A stretch of 64,000 nucleotides of DNA from JBOEGW01 sp050633625. GTDB lineage: Bacteria; Pseudomonadota; Alphaproteobacteria; Rhodobacterales; Rhodobacteraceae. Each line of letters opens with the position of its first letter. Position 1 is the stretch's first letter. Positions 26,464 through 34,909 of the stretch are shown piece by piece. The position numbers and the translations under genes are program-made. The notes under the pieces were generated by a model. It made no database searches, had not been told where the DNA came from, and saw only the letters and a program-made list of their open reading frames with translations. The DNA is taken from contig JBOEGW010000002.1 in the NCBI GenBank assembly GCA_050633625.1, positions 5,763 through 69,762 of the forward strand, in the 5' to 3' direction.

Positions 26464-28008
26464 ATCAGAACTCAACCGGCAGAAGTCCAATTTTCAGGGA
26501 CCGTAAACACAATTCACCAACGAAGGTTACCAGAGAACGCTATTCCCGTAGGCTATGGTGCGCTTATTGACGCCTATTCCCTCGCAGTCCCTATCCCACA
26601 CCAACTCTCCGCGATCGGAGACCGGCACCGCGTTGTGATTTCGGATGAATGGCGCATCATGACACCGCGCCATGAACCCCAGGCTTCACTACGTGGTCAT
26701 CTGACATTCGCCCTAAAATATGAAGGGCTCGATCTCGCTATCCTCAAACGTTTGTTTGAAGCTGTTGGCGATGAGCCAATCATCGCATGGGTCAGTGATG
26801 AACCCAATGGTAGTTATGCGCGGAGGATTTGGTTCCTCTATGAATGGCTCTTCCAAACGCAGATCCGGCTGGAAGACGCAACTGGCGGACGCTACGTCCA
26901 AGTGCTGGACGACCGTCTTCAATATGGATCGACCGAGTCAAACTCTTCACGGCATCGGATAAAAAACAATCTGCCCGGGACACCAGACTTCTGTCCTCTG
27001 GTGTTTCGTACGCCGGAGCTTGAAGCTTTCTGCGCGATGGACCTTGCGCGTAGAGCCCAACAGATCGTCGACGAAGTGCCCCGCGATCTTTTAGCGCGTA
27101 CAGCCGCATTTTTGCTACTGAAGGACTCTCGATCCAGTTACGCCATTGAAGGCGAACGCCCCCCCCAAGATCGTATTCAACGTTGGGGCCGCGCCATTGG
27201 CGAGGCAGGCCGACAGGCCCTTGATCAAGACGAACTGCTCCGCCTCCAACAGATTGTCATTGGGGATGACCGTTTCATAAAATTGGGCTTTCGACAGGAA
27301 GGCGGCTTTGTTGGATCGCATGATCGCGAAAGCCAGATGCCTCTCCCGGATCACATAAGCGCTAGGCATGAAGATTTGGACGACTTGATTGCCGGCATGG
27401 TCGCGTTTGACCGCACGAGTGGGCAGACCCTCGATCCAGTGATTGCCTCTGCTGTGCTCGCGTTTGGCTTTGTCTACATTCATCCGTTTGAGGACGGGAA
27501 CGGGCGTCTGCACCGATATATCTTCCACCATGTTTTGGCCGAGCGCGGGTTCAATCCGCCAGGTGTCGTATTCCCGATCTCATCAGCAATCCTTGAACGG
27601 ATAGATGACTATCGTGCTGTTCTCGAAAGTTATTCAGCACGGCTACTGCCGTTCATCGAATGGAACCCAACTGAAAAATTCAATGTCGAAGTCACAAATG
27701 AGACAGGCGATTTTTACCGCTTCTTTGATGCCACACCACACGCTGCGTTTCTCTACAGCTGCGTCCAAAAAACGATCGAAGTTGACCTCCCCTATGAAAC
27801 AGAATTCCTCCGTCGCTACGACCAGTTCCGCGCAGCGATAGACGACATGTTCGACATGCCCACGCGCACCGTCGATCTTTTGTTCCGTTTTTTGCAGCAG
27901 AATAATGGCCAGCTCTCTGCGAGAGCACGTGGCAAGGAATTTGCAGCCCTTACTGATCACGAAGTCGAACGGGTCGAGAACATTTATCGCAATTTCAATG
28001 CTTCCTGA
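26464..28008 (+). CDS. Fic-domain AMP transferase (class II, self-inhibited)
   Basis: A 514-residue protein if started at ATC 26464. Visible: the inhibitory motif SSYAIEGE (S-x-x-x-E-G, typical of class II Fic) and the catalytic HPFEDGNGRLHR. Fic enzymes transfer AMP (or other nucleotides) to target proteins. The N-terminal region upstream of GTG 26635 (AIPVGYGALIDAY; PHQLSAIGDRHR) reads as the family's conserved start, yet the frame has no ATG, GTG, TTG or CTG between the stop at 26404 and 26635; an AGGAGGG sits 6 bases before an ATC. GTG 26635 has no good ribosome site. The gene leads an operon with the OLD nuclease (8-bp gap) and UvrD helicase. Confidence 0.85.
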   Translation: MRTQPAEVQFSGTVNTIHQRRLPENAIPVGYGALIDAYSLAVPIPHQLSAIGDRHRVVISDEWRIMTPRHEPQASLRGHLTFALKYEGLDLAILKRLFEAVGDEPIIAWVSDEPNGSYARRIWFLYEWLFQTQIRLEDATGGRYVQVLDDRLQYGSTESNSSRHRIKNNLPGTPDFCPLVFRTPELEAFCAMDLARRAQQIVDEVPRDLLARTAAFLLLKDSRSSYAIEGERPPQDRIQRWGRAIGEAGRQALDQDELLRLQQIVIGDDRFIKLGFRQEGGFVGSHDRESQMPLPDHISARHEDLDDLIAGMVAFDRTSGQTLDPVIASAVLAFGFVYIHPFEDGNGRLHRYIFHHVLAERGFNPPGVVFPISSAILERIDDYRAVLESYSARLLPFIEWNPTEKFNVEVTNETGDFYRFFDATPHAAFLYSCVQKTIEVDLPYETEFLRRYDQFRAAIDDMFDMPTRTVDLLFRFLQQNNGQLSARARGKEFAALTDHEVERVENIYRNFNAS

Positions 28009-28016
28009 GGTCACTT

Positions 28017-30065
28017 ATGTATTTGTCAAAACTAACCATCAGCGGATTCCGACAATTTGGACAAGGCGACGCAGCTGCTGAATTGACCTTCCAGCCAGGG
28101 GTGACAGCGCTGATTGGCAAGAACGATAGTGGCAAAACAGCGATCATTGATGCTATTCGCTATGCATTGCTGAGCCGTGATCAAATGTATTTCAAGGTGC
28201 AACCGGAAGACTTTCACGTCGATGCGGCCGGCAGCAGTGTCGACGATATCAGGATCACGTGCGTTTTATCGGATCTCGGAACCGGTGATCAGGCAACCTT
28301 TGCGGAACATCTTACTTACTTGGACGGGAAGGTTTCGCTATTGGTGAATCTTCATGCCAGACGTCTTGCCACAGAGGGGTCTGCACGCAGATGGGTAGAA
28401 GTCAATGTCCGGTCGGGGTTGGATGGTGTGGGCCCTGCACTTGAGATGACTGTTCGCGAATTGCTTGCCTCAGCATATCTCAAACCGTTGCGGGACGCCG
28501 AGCGTGAACTCTCGTCTGGTCGCGGATCCAGACTGTCACAAATCCTCTACCACGTGGATGGAATCAAAGAGGGTGCTTCGTTTGATCCCGAAAACCCACC
28601 TGCGACACCGGCGGCAACAACTGGGTTAAGCCTGCTCGGTCTTTCAGAATACTTTGGACACAACGTGAAATCTCACAAGGGTGTTGTGGATGCGCAAAGC
28701 GCTATCAACTCCAATTACCTGAAGTCGTTACTTCTGGCTGGTGACAAAATGACCGGCAAGATCGATTTAACAGAAGGTGGAAACAAAGATGCTCGGCTTC
28801 GCCAAATTCTTGAGCGGTTAGAACTTGGCCTCATGGATGCCAGCGGCACTCAACCCCGAGGCAGGTTTGGCCTTGGGTCCAACAATATTCTCTACATGGC
28901 TTGCGAATTGCTGCTTCTTGGACGCGAACCAGAAGGGTTGCCACTGTTATTGGTCGAAGAGCCAGAGGCACATCTCCACCCTCAACGGCAACTTCGGCTT
29001 ATGCAGTTTCTCAAGACCGCTGCTGAGGGAAGGGTGCAGGATGAAGAAGGTCGTAAAGTCCAGGTCATCTTATCAACGCACAGCCCGAATTTGGCCTCGG
29101 GACTTCCTGTAGCAAACACCGTTCTCTTGGACGGAGAGAATGCGCACCCTCTGTCGCACGACCACACTTGCCTTTCCTCAAATGACTATTCGTTTTTGGA
29201 ACGATTTCTCGACGCGACGAAAGCAAACCTCTTCTTTGCGCATGGGGTTTTGATTGTGGAGGGTGATGGTGAAGCCTTGGTCCTGCCCGCCATAGCGCGA
29301 GCGATTGGTCTCGATCTTAGTACGCATGGCGTTTCAATCGTCAATGTAAAGGGCACGGGGCTTCGCCGTTTCAGCAAGGTTTTTCAAAAGTCCGATGAAG
29401 CCAAGACCTGGATATCAATTCCTGTGGCTTGCATCGCAGACATGGATGTCATGCCAGACGCTGCGCCCGAGATACTTGGCCTCGTCACCGGCGATGATGA
29501 TCCAAAGTGGACTAATCCGAAGCGGCGGTGGAAAGCGAACAAGCACTTTGGGCCAGATGCTTCCGCCATTGAAGCAGGTTTGAAAGAACGTTCTGAAGGT
29601 CTCTGCAAGGAAGACGCACAAAACGTACGAACGTTCGTCAGCAGTCACTGGACCTTGGAATATGATCTTGCCCGCAATGGAATCGCCTCAATGGTATTCA
29701 ATGCTGCAATGCTCGCCAAAGCTCACGACAAAATTTGCGATGGGACCGCGACACAAGATGATATTCTTGCAGAAGCGGGGGAGGCTTTCGAAAAATTGTT
29801 CGCCGATTGTGGCAAAGACGATGAACTCACGGCAATCCATATCTACCAACTCTTCACTTCGAAAAAGGCATCCAAGGCGATCGCGGCACAATACTTGGCT
29901 GCCGCTATCGACATTGAGGCGGCAAGTGAAGGATTTGACTCTGCAGCATTTGAGGCATGCCTTCCGACTTATCTTGTAGATGCGATCAAACACGCCTGTG
30001 ACAAAGGATCGGCGCCAGTCCTTGCTGATGAAGCTCAGCCAGGTGTCGTTGCGGCTGAGCAATGA
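28017..30065 (+). CDS. OLD-family ATP-dependent endonuclease (GajA-like)
   Basis: A 682-residue protein. The N-terminal ABC/SMC-type ATPase begins at ISGFRQFG, with Walker A LIGKNDSGKTAII (about residues 32-44), Walker B LLLVEEPEAHLHP (about 312-324) and the His-loop VILSTHSPN. The C-terminal Toprim nuclease has LIVEGDGEALVLPA (about 417) and the metal site VACIADMDVMPD. With a UvrD helicase encoded directly downstream it is a class 2 OLD, as in Gabija (GajA). It is about 100 residues longer than the typical GajA, mostly after the Toprim motifs. Overlaps the helicase gene by 4 bp. Confidence 0.88.
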   Translation: MYLSKLTISGFRQFGQGDAAAELTFQPGVTALIGKNDSGKTAIIDAIRYALLSRDQMYFKVQPEDFHVDAAGSSVDDIRITCVLSDLGTGDQATFAEHLTYLDGKVSLLVNLHARRLATEGSARRWVEVNVRSGLDGVGPALEMTVRELLASAYLKPLRDAERELSSGRGSRLSQILYHVDGIKEGASFDPENPPATPAATTGLSLLGLSEYFGHNVKSHKGVVDAQSAINSNYLKSLLLAGDKMTGKIDLTEGGNKDARLRQILERLELGLMDASGTQPRGRFGLGSNNILYMACELLLLGREPEGLPLLLVEEPEAHLHPQRQLRLMQFLKTAAEGRVQDEEGRKVQVILSTHSPNLASGLPVANTVLLDGENAHPLSHDHTCLSSNDYSFLERFLDATKANLFFAHGVLIVEGDGEALVLPAIARAIGLDLSTHGVSIVNVKGTGLRRFSKVFQKSDEAKTWISIPVACIADMDVMPDAAPEILGLVTGDDDPKWTNPKRRWKANKHFGPDASAIEAGLKERSEGLCKEDAQNVRTFVSSHWTLEYDLARNGIASMVFNAAMLAKAHDKICDGTATQDDILAEAGEAFEKLFADCGKDDELTAIHIYQLFTSKKASKAIAAQYLAAAIDIEAASEGFDSAAFEACLPTYLVDAIKHACDKGSAPVLADEAQPGVVAAEQ

Positions 30066-32077
30066 CAGATCATCCGACCATACCGGAAGTGACCGACGAG
30101 GACATTGCCTGGATTGCCGACACGATGGGTTTGGACGACCTGGATGGGGACCGGCGAGCCTTCCTCAAAAGAACTGGTACGTTCGATGTGTCGGCTTGCC
30201 CAGGTAGCGGAAAAACCACGCTGGTTGTGGCGAAACTCGCAATTTTAGCAAGGAAATGGCGTCACCCCACGTCAGGCATATGCGTACTTTCACACACGAA
30301 TGTCGCCCGTGAAGAGATTCAGAACCGATTGGGTCACACACCAGTGGGGCACCGCCTGCTTCACTATCCGCATTTCATCGACACGATACATGCCTTTGCC
30401 AATCGCTTTCTGGCTTTGCCGTATCTGCGCTCGAACGGCTTCCCATCACCGCTCGTTGATGATGACGTTGCAAAAGCGTTCCGCTGGAATGTGTTGCAAG
30501 GTCAAGAGCGCTGGAACTTCGAAAACTGGTTGAATAACAGACACACCAGCATAGATGACATCACCTTCCTCGATAGCGACTTATCGGTGGCGTTGACTTC
30601 AAGAGATTTTCCCGCTGGACCTCATACTGCAACTTATCAAAGGGCAAAGCGGATTATCGTAGAGTCGGCAACCGCGGGTCACTTCCGATATGAAGAAATG
30701 TTTGTTTGGGCGGAGTGCCTTCTGGAGCAGTTTCCGGAAATTTCGGTAAGCTTATCTCGCCGGTTTCCACTGGTTCTGATGGACGAGATGCAGGACACGT
30801 CGCAACGGCAGGCAGCACTTCTTGCGTCGATTTTCGACCGCACAAACGGACCCTGTTTTGTACAAAGAGTGGGAGACCCAAATCAGGAGATATTCAAGAG
30901 CGGGCAGGAGCAGAACATTGCCGATCCATTTCCTGATGTTTGCGAAGGTCGCACTATGTCGATCGGAAGTAGCCGGCGGTTTGGTGCCCCTGTCGCCGAC
31001 CTCGCAAATCCACTTGCCATCGTTCCGATAGACGACGGCGGACTGCAGGGAAGTGGTCCGCAGCGCGCAGCCGCATTCTCTGATCACAATCGCAACCTCA
31101 TCATTGTCTTCCCCGATAACAATACAGATGGTGTTCTAGACGCGTTTGGAACGCACCTCCTCGAAACTTTCGACGATGAAACAATTGCGATCGGAGATTG
31201 CGTTGCGGTTGGCGGGGTTCATCGGCCGGCACCAGAGGCGATCGCCGCAGGGCATGCAAAGTTTCCAAGGTCTGTGGAACACTATTGGGGCGGGTATAGC
31301 CCCGAGGTATTAAAGTCAGACCGGCATCCCAAAACACTTGTCGGTTACGTTCATCATGCTCAGATCATGATGCGAATGTCCGGAGATACCGCCGGGGGGA
31401 TCGCGCATTTTGCGACAGGCCTTAAGCGACTCGCTCGACAAATCGGTAAGCCAGAAAGCACGCTGGAGCGAACGCGTAAGCACATGGCCATTCGAGGCGT
31501 GCTTGCACCTATCCCTGACGCACTGGCGCGATATGATCAGTTCGTCAATACTTTCCTCATTGCGATGACGCCGGTGACTGAGGAAGTATGGCCGGGTTAC
31601 GCGCAGCAATTTCGCGAGCTAGCTGGACAACTATGCCAAGGCGATATCAACCTTGACGCTGGTGCTGGTTTTTTGGCTTGGGAGGACCCGCAAGCCGACC
31701 TGCCTGAACCAGGAGTTGCGCAGGCGCATACCGACAACGTCGTCAATGTGAGTTTGGGTGACCGGGAAGTGTCTATCCGCCTTGGTTCGATTCATCAGGC
31801 TAAGGGGCAGACACACTTTGCGACGCTGCTATTGAGCACTTTCCAAAACCACCATTCATCGGAGAAGATCGTTCGCTGGCTCACGGGAGAAAAATTAGCC
31901 GGAATCGGCGAAGGTGTTCAGAACGTCTCGCGACTAAAACAATCCTATGTTGCGATCACACGACCAACGCATCTCGTGGCGATAGCTTTGCGCGATTCAG
32001 CAATAGCGGCAAATAGAGCTCAGGCATTGGAGCAGCTTCAAGCGCGGGGATGGGAGATCAGGGACCTTTGCACCTGA
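30062..32077 (+). CDS. UvrD/PcrA-like superfamily 1 helicase (GajB-like)
   Basis: A 671-residue helicase: Walker A ACPGSGKTTLV (about residue 46), Walker B LMDEMQDTS (about 240), motif III GDPNQEIF, and the C-terminal motifs IHQAKGQTHFATLLL and QSYVAITRPTHL. These are the SF1A signatures. The ATG overlaps the OLD stop (ATGA), so the two are translated together, the hallmark of class 2 OLD and Gabija loci. It is longer than the roughly 500-residue GajB. Last gene of the Fic operon; no clear intrinsic terminator follows. Confidence 0.88.
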   Translation: MTDHPTIPEVTDEDIAWIADTMGLDDLDGDRRAFLKRTGTFDVSACPGSGKTTLVVAKLAILARKWRHPTSGICVLSHTNVAREEIQNRLGHTPVGHRLLHYPHFIDTIHAFANRFLALPYLRSNGFPSPLVDDDVAKAFRWNVLQGQERWNFENWLNNRHTSIDDITFLDSDLSVALTSRDFPAGPHTATYQRAKRIIVESATAGHFRYEEMFVWAECLLEQFPEISVSLSRRFPLVLMDEMQDTSQRQAALLASIFDRTNGPCFVQRVGDPNQEIFKSGQEQNIADPFPDVCEGRTMSIGSSRRFGAPVADLANPLAIVPIDDGGLQGSGPQRAAAFSDHNRNLIIVFPDNNTDGVLDAFGTHLLETFDDETIAIGDCVAVGGVHRPAPEAIAAGHAKFPRSVEHYWGGYSPEVLKSDRHPKTLVGYVHHAQIMMRMSGDTAGGIAHFATGLKRLARQIGKPESTLERTRKHMAIRGVLAPIPDALARYDQFVNTFLIAMTPVTEEVWPGYAQQFRELAGQLCQGDINLDAGAGFLAWEDPQADLPEPGVAQAHTDNVVNVSLGDREVSIRLGSIHQAKGQTHFATLLLSTFQNHHSSEKIVRWLTGEKLAGIGEGVQNVSRLKQSYVAITRPTHLVAIALRDSAIAANRAQALEQLQARGWEIRDLCT

Positions 32078-32158
32078 GAATTCGTTGCAGACTCATTGTT
32101 CAAAATGCTTGGCGCGTCCCTTGAGCCAAATTCCCAGAACCAACATAATATTTTTGAC

Positions 32159-32638
32159 CTAGTGTGTTTTGAGCCAGATCATTCCGTCAAATGCTCCAAG
32201 CTTTGCCTTATCCTTGGTCTCGTAGAGACGGCGGGCCTGGATTGCGATTCCGGTGGCCGGATCGGTGATGGTTCCACTCCACCCACCGGGGTTTGAGAAA
32301 ACAACGATGTGGAAGCCATCCGTCTTTAGGTAGTCGTTTCCATTTGTCGACACTTTCCATTTCCGAGTCAGCCACCGTGCGCGTCGTTGGGCTAAGTTTT
32401 TGCTGTCAGATTCTCTCTTTGAAGCAGCTGCGTAGTCTTCTTCCAACTTACCGGCACAGACGCAGCCACAGTCTAGAATGTCCTGATAGTTTGGATGCTG
32501 CATTTGGTGAACATAGCGAATCTCTTGGTTTTCGCACATCTCACATTCTGTGGCTGGCTCGCCGAGGTCCTCAAGCCCGATACAGATCCAGCCCTTCTTT
32601 GGAACACCTTGCTTTGACCATTTGCCTAATGACGACAT
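32159..32638 (-). CDS. Small zinc-binding protein of the WYL-WGR operon
   Basis: A 159-residue protein. The N-terminal half has a probable zinc site (CEMCENQEIRYVHQMQHP ... CGCVCAG, four to five cysteines at about residues 36-64). The C-terminal half is basic (RRARWLTRKWKVS) and contains a GWSGTITDPATG stretch. No named family recognised. It begins 9 bp after the WGR gene stop and so shares its transcript; it converges on the UvrD gene. Confidence 0.7.
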   Translation of the reverse strand: MSSLGKWSKQGVPKKGWICIGLEDLGEPATECEMCENQEIRYVHQMQHPNYQDILDCGCVCAGKLEEDYAAASKRESDSKNLAQRRARWLTRKWKVSTNGNDYLKTDGFHIVVFSNPGGWSGTITDPATGIAIQARRLYETKDKAKLGAFDGMIWLKTH

Positions 32639-32647
32639 GCGTTCTTC

Positions 32648-32893
32648 CTAACCGTCAGAGGACGTCAGCCTGAGCAGATAGCCTCTTGCTAGTATTTGTT
32701 TGACCAGACCGGATAGGGCGTATTCTGCTTCGGTTTTAGACGTGAACCAGTCATGCCGATGCCGCCCCCAAGTGCCGAAGCGACCCCACTGACGGTGAAC
32801 ACCGATATGTCCGAAGAGGTCCTTGGTCAGTTCCACGGAATAGAAGCGGTTCATGTTGACTGATGGATCAACGCGTCGCATGTCAATTTGCAT
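32648..32893 (-). CDS. Stand-alone WGR-domain protein
   Basis: An 81-residue protein that is essentially one WGR domain: NRFYSVELTKDLFGHIGVHR, then QWGRFGTWGR with the defining Trp-Gly-Arg, and a FTSKTEAEYALSGLVKQ helix. WGR domains bind nucleic acid (they recognise DNA ends in eukaryotic PARPs). The start overlaps the WYL gene stop by 11 bp; ATG 32881, four codons inside, is an alternative. Placed between a regulator and a nuclease operon, it may sense DNA ends for SbcCD (inference). Confidence 0.8.
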   Translation of the reverse strand: MQIDMRRVDPSVNMNRFYSVELTKDLFGHIGVHRQWGRFGTWGRHRHDWFTSKTEAEYALSGLVKQILARGYLLRLTSSDG

Positions 32894-33701
32894 TGATTTC
32901 CTCTCCGCTCATCGGGACATAGTCTATGGAGACGCGTTGGAGCCGAGGCTCTTTTTGCTCAAGGCCCCATCGGCGTTTAGTGTAGAACTCGAGCGCCTTT
33001 CGGGTTCTGGCTTCAAGCACGTCTCCGTTGAACCCAAATTCAATGCGCACCACACGTTGTTGTGCTTCAGTAAGTCTGGAATGCGGTTTAAGCTTCAGAA
33101 TAGCCCAGGTGAACCAATCATCATCTCGGGGCACCGCATCGGCTGGCTTGGTTTTTGAGAAAGAATGATCAGGATCGATGCGAGCAGGATGGAAGTCACG
33201 GAAACCCTCTCGTTCAAAGCACCAGGCTCGCACGTGAAGTCTAACTCCATCAGACGCGAACCGAACAGGTGCAATCCAGCGTGTCATCGGCTCCGGGTCT
33301 CGCATCGATTGGTAAACGATCTGCGTTGCCTCATTTGCCCGGAATGCGCGGAACAGCGGACGTAGGACGCGCAGGTCCTGAGTCCGTTGCAAATCGGGCA
33401 ATCTATCGAATGCAGGTAGTGGTGCGCTGGAAAGAAGCTGCTCCAACTCGATCGAAGAGGCTTTACCGGTCAGCTGTTCAAAGCTCGCGTCCGCACGGTA
33501 TCTGCGCGCCGACGCATCATAGTGCAGTGCGTCTTTTGGCGCTTCAGCGAGGTAAGTACGAAAATCGAGCGCGGCTTGCGCATTTGAAATTCCAAACCGT
33601 TTAATCAATGAGGCACGGGTCGCCGCGCCATCCCAGAAAAACAATCTGTCTAGGTATTCCAAGCGTGCGCGCTGAGCATGTTTGAGGTCTTCGAAGGTCA
33701 T
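32883..33701 (-). CDS. WYL-domain transcriptional regulator
   Basis: A 272-residue protein with an N-terminal winged helix (RASLIKRFGISNAQAALDF, about residues 28-47), a central WYL-type ligand domain (about 120-205; IVYQSMRDPEPMTRWIAP, VRLHVRAWCFEREGFRDF) and a C-terminal WCX-like extension. WYL repressors (BrxR, CapW) control many phage-defence loci and sense nucleic acids. It is first in a WYL-WGR-zinc operon and divergent from sbcDC across 71 bp, so it probably represses one or both. Confidence 0.82.
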   Translation of the reverse strand: MTFEDLKHAQRARLEYLDRLFFWDGAATRASLIKRFGISNAQAALDFRTYLAEAPKDALHYDASARRYRADASFEQLTGKASSIELEQLLSSAPLPAFDRLPDLQRTQDLRVLRPLFRAFRANEATQIVYQSMRDPEPMTRWIAPVRFASDGVRLHVRAWCFEREGFRDFHPARIDPDHSFSKTKPADAVPRDDDWFTWAILKLKPHSRLTEAQQRVVRIEFGFNGDVLEARTRKALEFYTKRRWGLEQKEPRLQRVSIDYVPMSGEEINAN

Positions 33702-33729
33702 GGATGGAAGCTAGCTTGACTCCCATCAA

Positions 33730-33771
33730 TTGTCCATATACTTTTTACACGTATATAATTTAATGGTGTAA
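33730..33771 (+). promoter_or_regulatory. sbcD promoter overlapped by an inverted repeat
   Basis: TATAAT at 33754-33759 is a perfect -10; TTGTCC at 33730-33735 (18-bp spacing) can serve as -35. The transcript would start only a few bases before the ATG at 33773. An inverted repeat TTACAC (33745-33750) / GTGTAA (33766-33771) covers the -10 and start point, an ideal operator for the divergent WYL regulator. Confidence 0.6.
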
Positions 33772-33772
33772 T

Positions 33773-34909
33773 ATGAAAATCCTTCATACGGCAGATCTGC
33801 ACTTGGGGCGGCAATTCATGGGCTTGAGCCTCGAGGAGGATCACGAGGTCATCCTCGACCAAATCCTTGAGACGCTTGTGGTCGAGAGCGCCGATGTTCT
33901 TGTGATAGCAGGAGACGTTTTTGATCGTGCCTCGCCACCCAATTCATCAATCCGGCAGTTCAACCGTTTCCTCAAGCGTTTATCTGAGGAGACCGATGCC
34001 GCCGTGGTGATGATCTCTGGCAACCACGATTCCGGCGATCGGATCGAGGCAATGTCGGTCTTCTCCACTGCATCACGGGTACTTGTTCGCGGCATTGCCG
34101 ACGCCGTCGAAACTCCACTTGTGCTGCGCGATGAACATGGCGAGATCGCTTTTTCCGCGCTGCCCTTTTCCTATGAATACGCTGCTCGAGAGGTGTTCGG
34201 GGATACGGGCATCAGTGCGCCAGCAGATGTTATCGCTGCGCAAATTTCCGCGGCGAAGGCCCAAGTGCCTGAAGATGCACGTTGGGTAGTAGTGGCCCAT
34301 GCATTCGTTGCGGGCGGAGCAGTCGGCGAGGCCGAACGCGCGTTGACGCGGGTCGGCGGCATCGAAACCGTGCCCGCTGATGTCTTCGAGGGTGCGGACT
34401 ATGTTGCACTGGGACACTTGCACAAGCAGCAGGAAGTAGGCGCGCGCCATGTTCGATATTCCGGCGCACCGCTTGCATTCGGATTCGACGAGGCGGGAAG
34501 CGAAAAATCCATGACTGTCGTCGATCTGAAAGCCGACGGTGTTGATATCTACACCGTTCCGTTCCGTCCAATCCGGCAAGTGCACTCGCTCACAGGTGCA
34601 TTCGCGGAACTTCTGGCAGGAACGCCGTCTGAGGACTTCATCCAAGCCATCCTAACGGATGAGGTTCCTCTCATTGATCCGATGAAACGGTTGCGCGCGA
34701 TCTATCCCAATGCCTGTCATCTGGCGTACGCCCGACAGGCGCGCGCGCCGGAGACCAAGGCTTTTGGCACCGGGCGGGCCGCAGTTACGCCAATCGAAAT
34801 GGTCGGCGAGTTCATTAAGGTTGTGCGCGGCCGAGAAACGGATGCCAACGAAACCACGATCGTAGCGGACAAGCTCCACGACGCAGCCTCTGGGGAGGAG
34901 CAGACATGA
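33773..34909 (+). CDS. sbcD: SbcD-like exonuclease subunit (Mre11 family)
   Basis: A 378-residue metallophosphoesterase. Metal-binding motifs in order: DLHLGRQFMG (about residues 8-17), GDVFDRASPP (about 47), SGNHDSGDRI (about 82), VVAHAFVAGG and ALGHLHKQQEVG (about 185-225). This is the Mre11/SbcD nuclease that, with SbcC, cuts DNA ends and hairpins. The gene overlaps sbcC by 4 bp. Being plasmid-borne and divergent from a WYL regulator, it is probably not the housekeeping copy (inference). Confidence 0.92.
   Translation: MKILHTADLHLGRQFMGLSLEEDHEVILDQILETLVVESADVLVIAGDVFDRASPPNSSIRQFNRFLKRLSEETDAAVVMISGNHDSGDRIEAMSVFSTASRVLVRGIADAVETPLVLRDEHGEIAFSALPFSYEYAAREVFGDTGISAPADVIAAQISAAKAQVPEDARWVVVAHAFVAGGAVGEAERALTRVGGIETVPADVFEGADYVALGHLHKQQEVGARHVRYSGAPLAFGFDEAGSEKSMTVVDLKADGVDIYTVPFRPIRQVHSLTGAFAELLAGTPSEDFIQAILTDEVPLIDPMKRLRAIYPNACHLAYARQARAPETKAFGTGRAAVTPIEMVGEFIKVVRGRETDANETTIVADKLHDAASGEEQT

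Noticed and set aside
26635..28008. Fic gene starting at GTG 26635
   Set aside because: It would remove a family-like N-terminus and has no ribosome site; kept only as an alternative start.
33716..33742. TTGACT/TATACT promoter for sbcD
   Set aside because: Spacing is only 15 bp; the TATAAT at 33754 with 18-bp spacing is a better fit.
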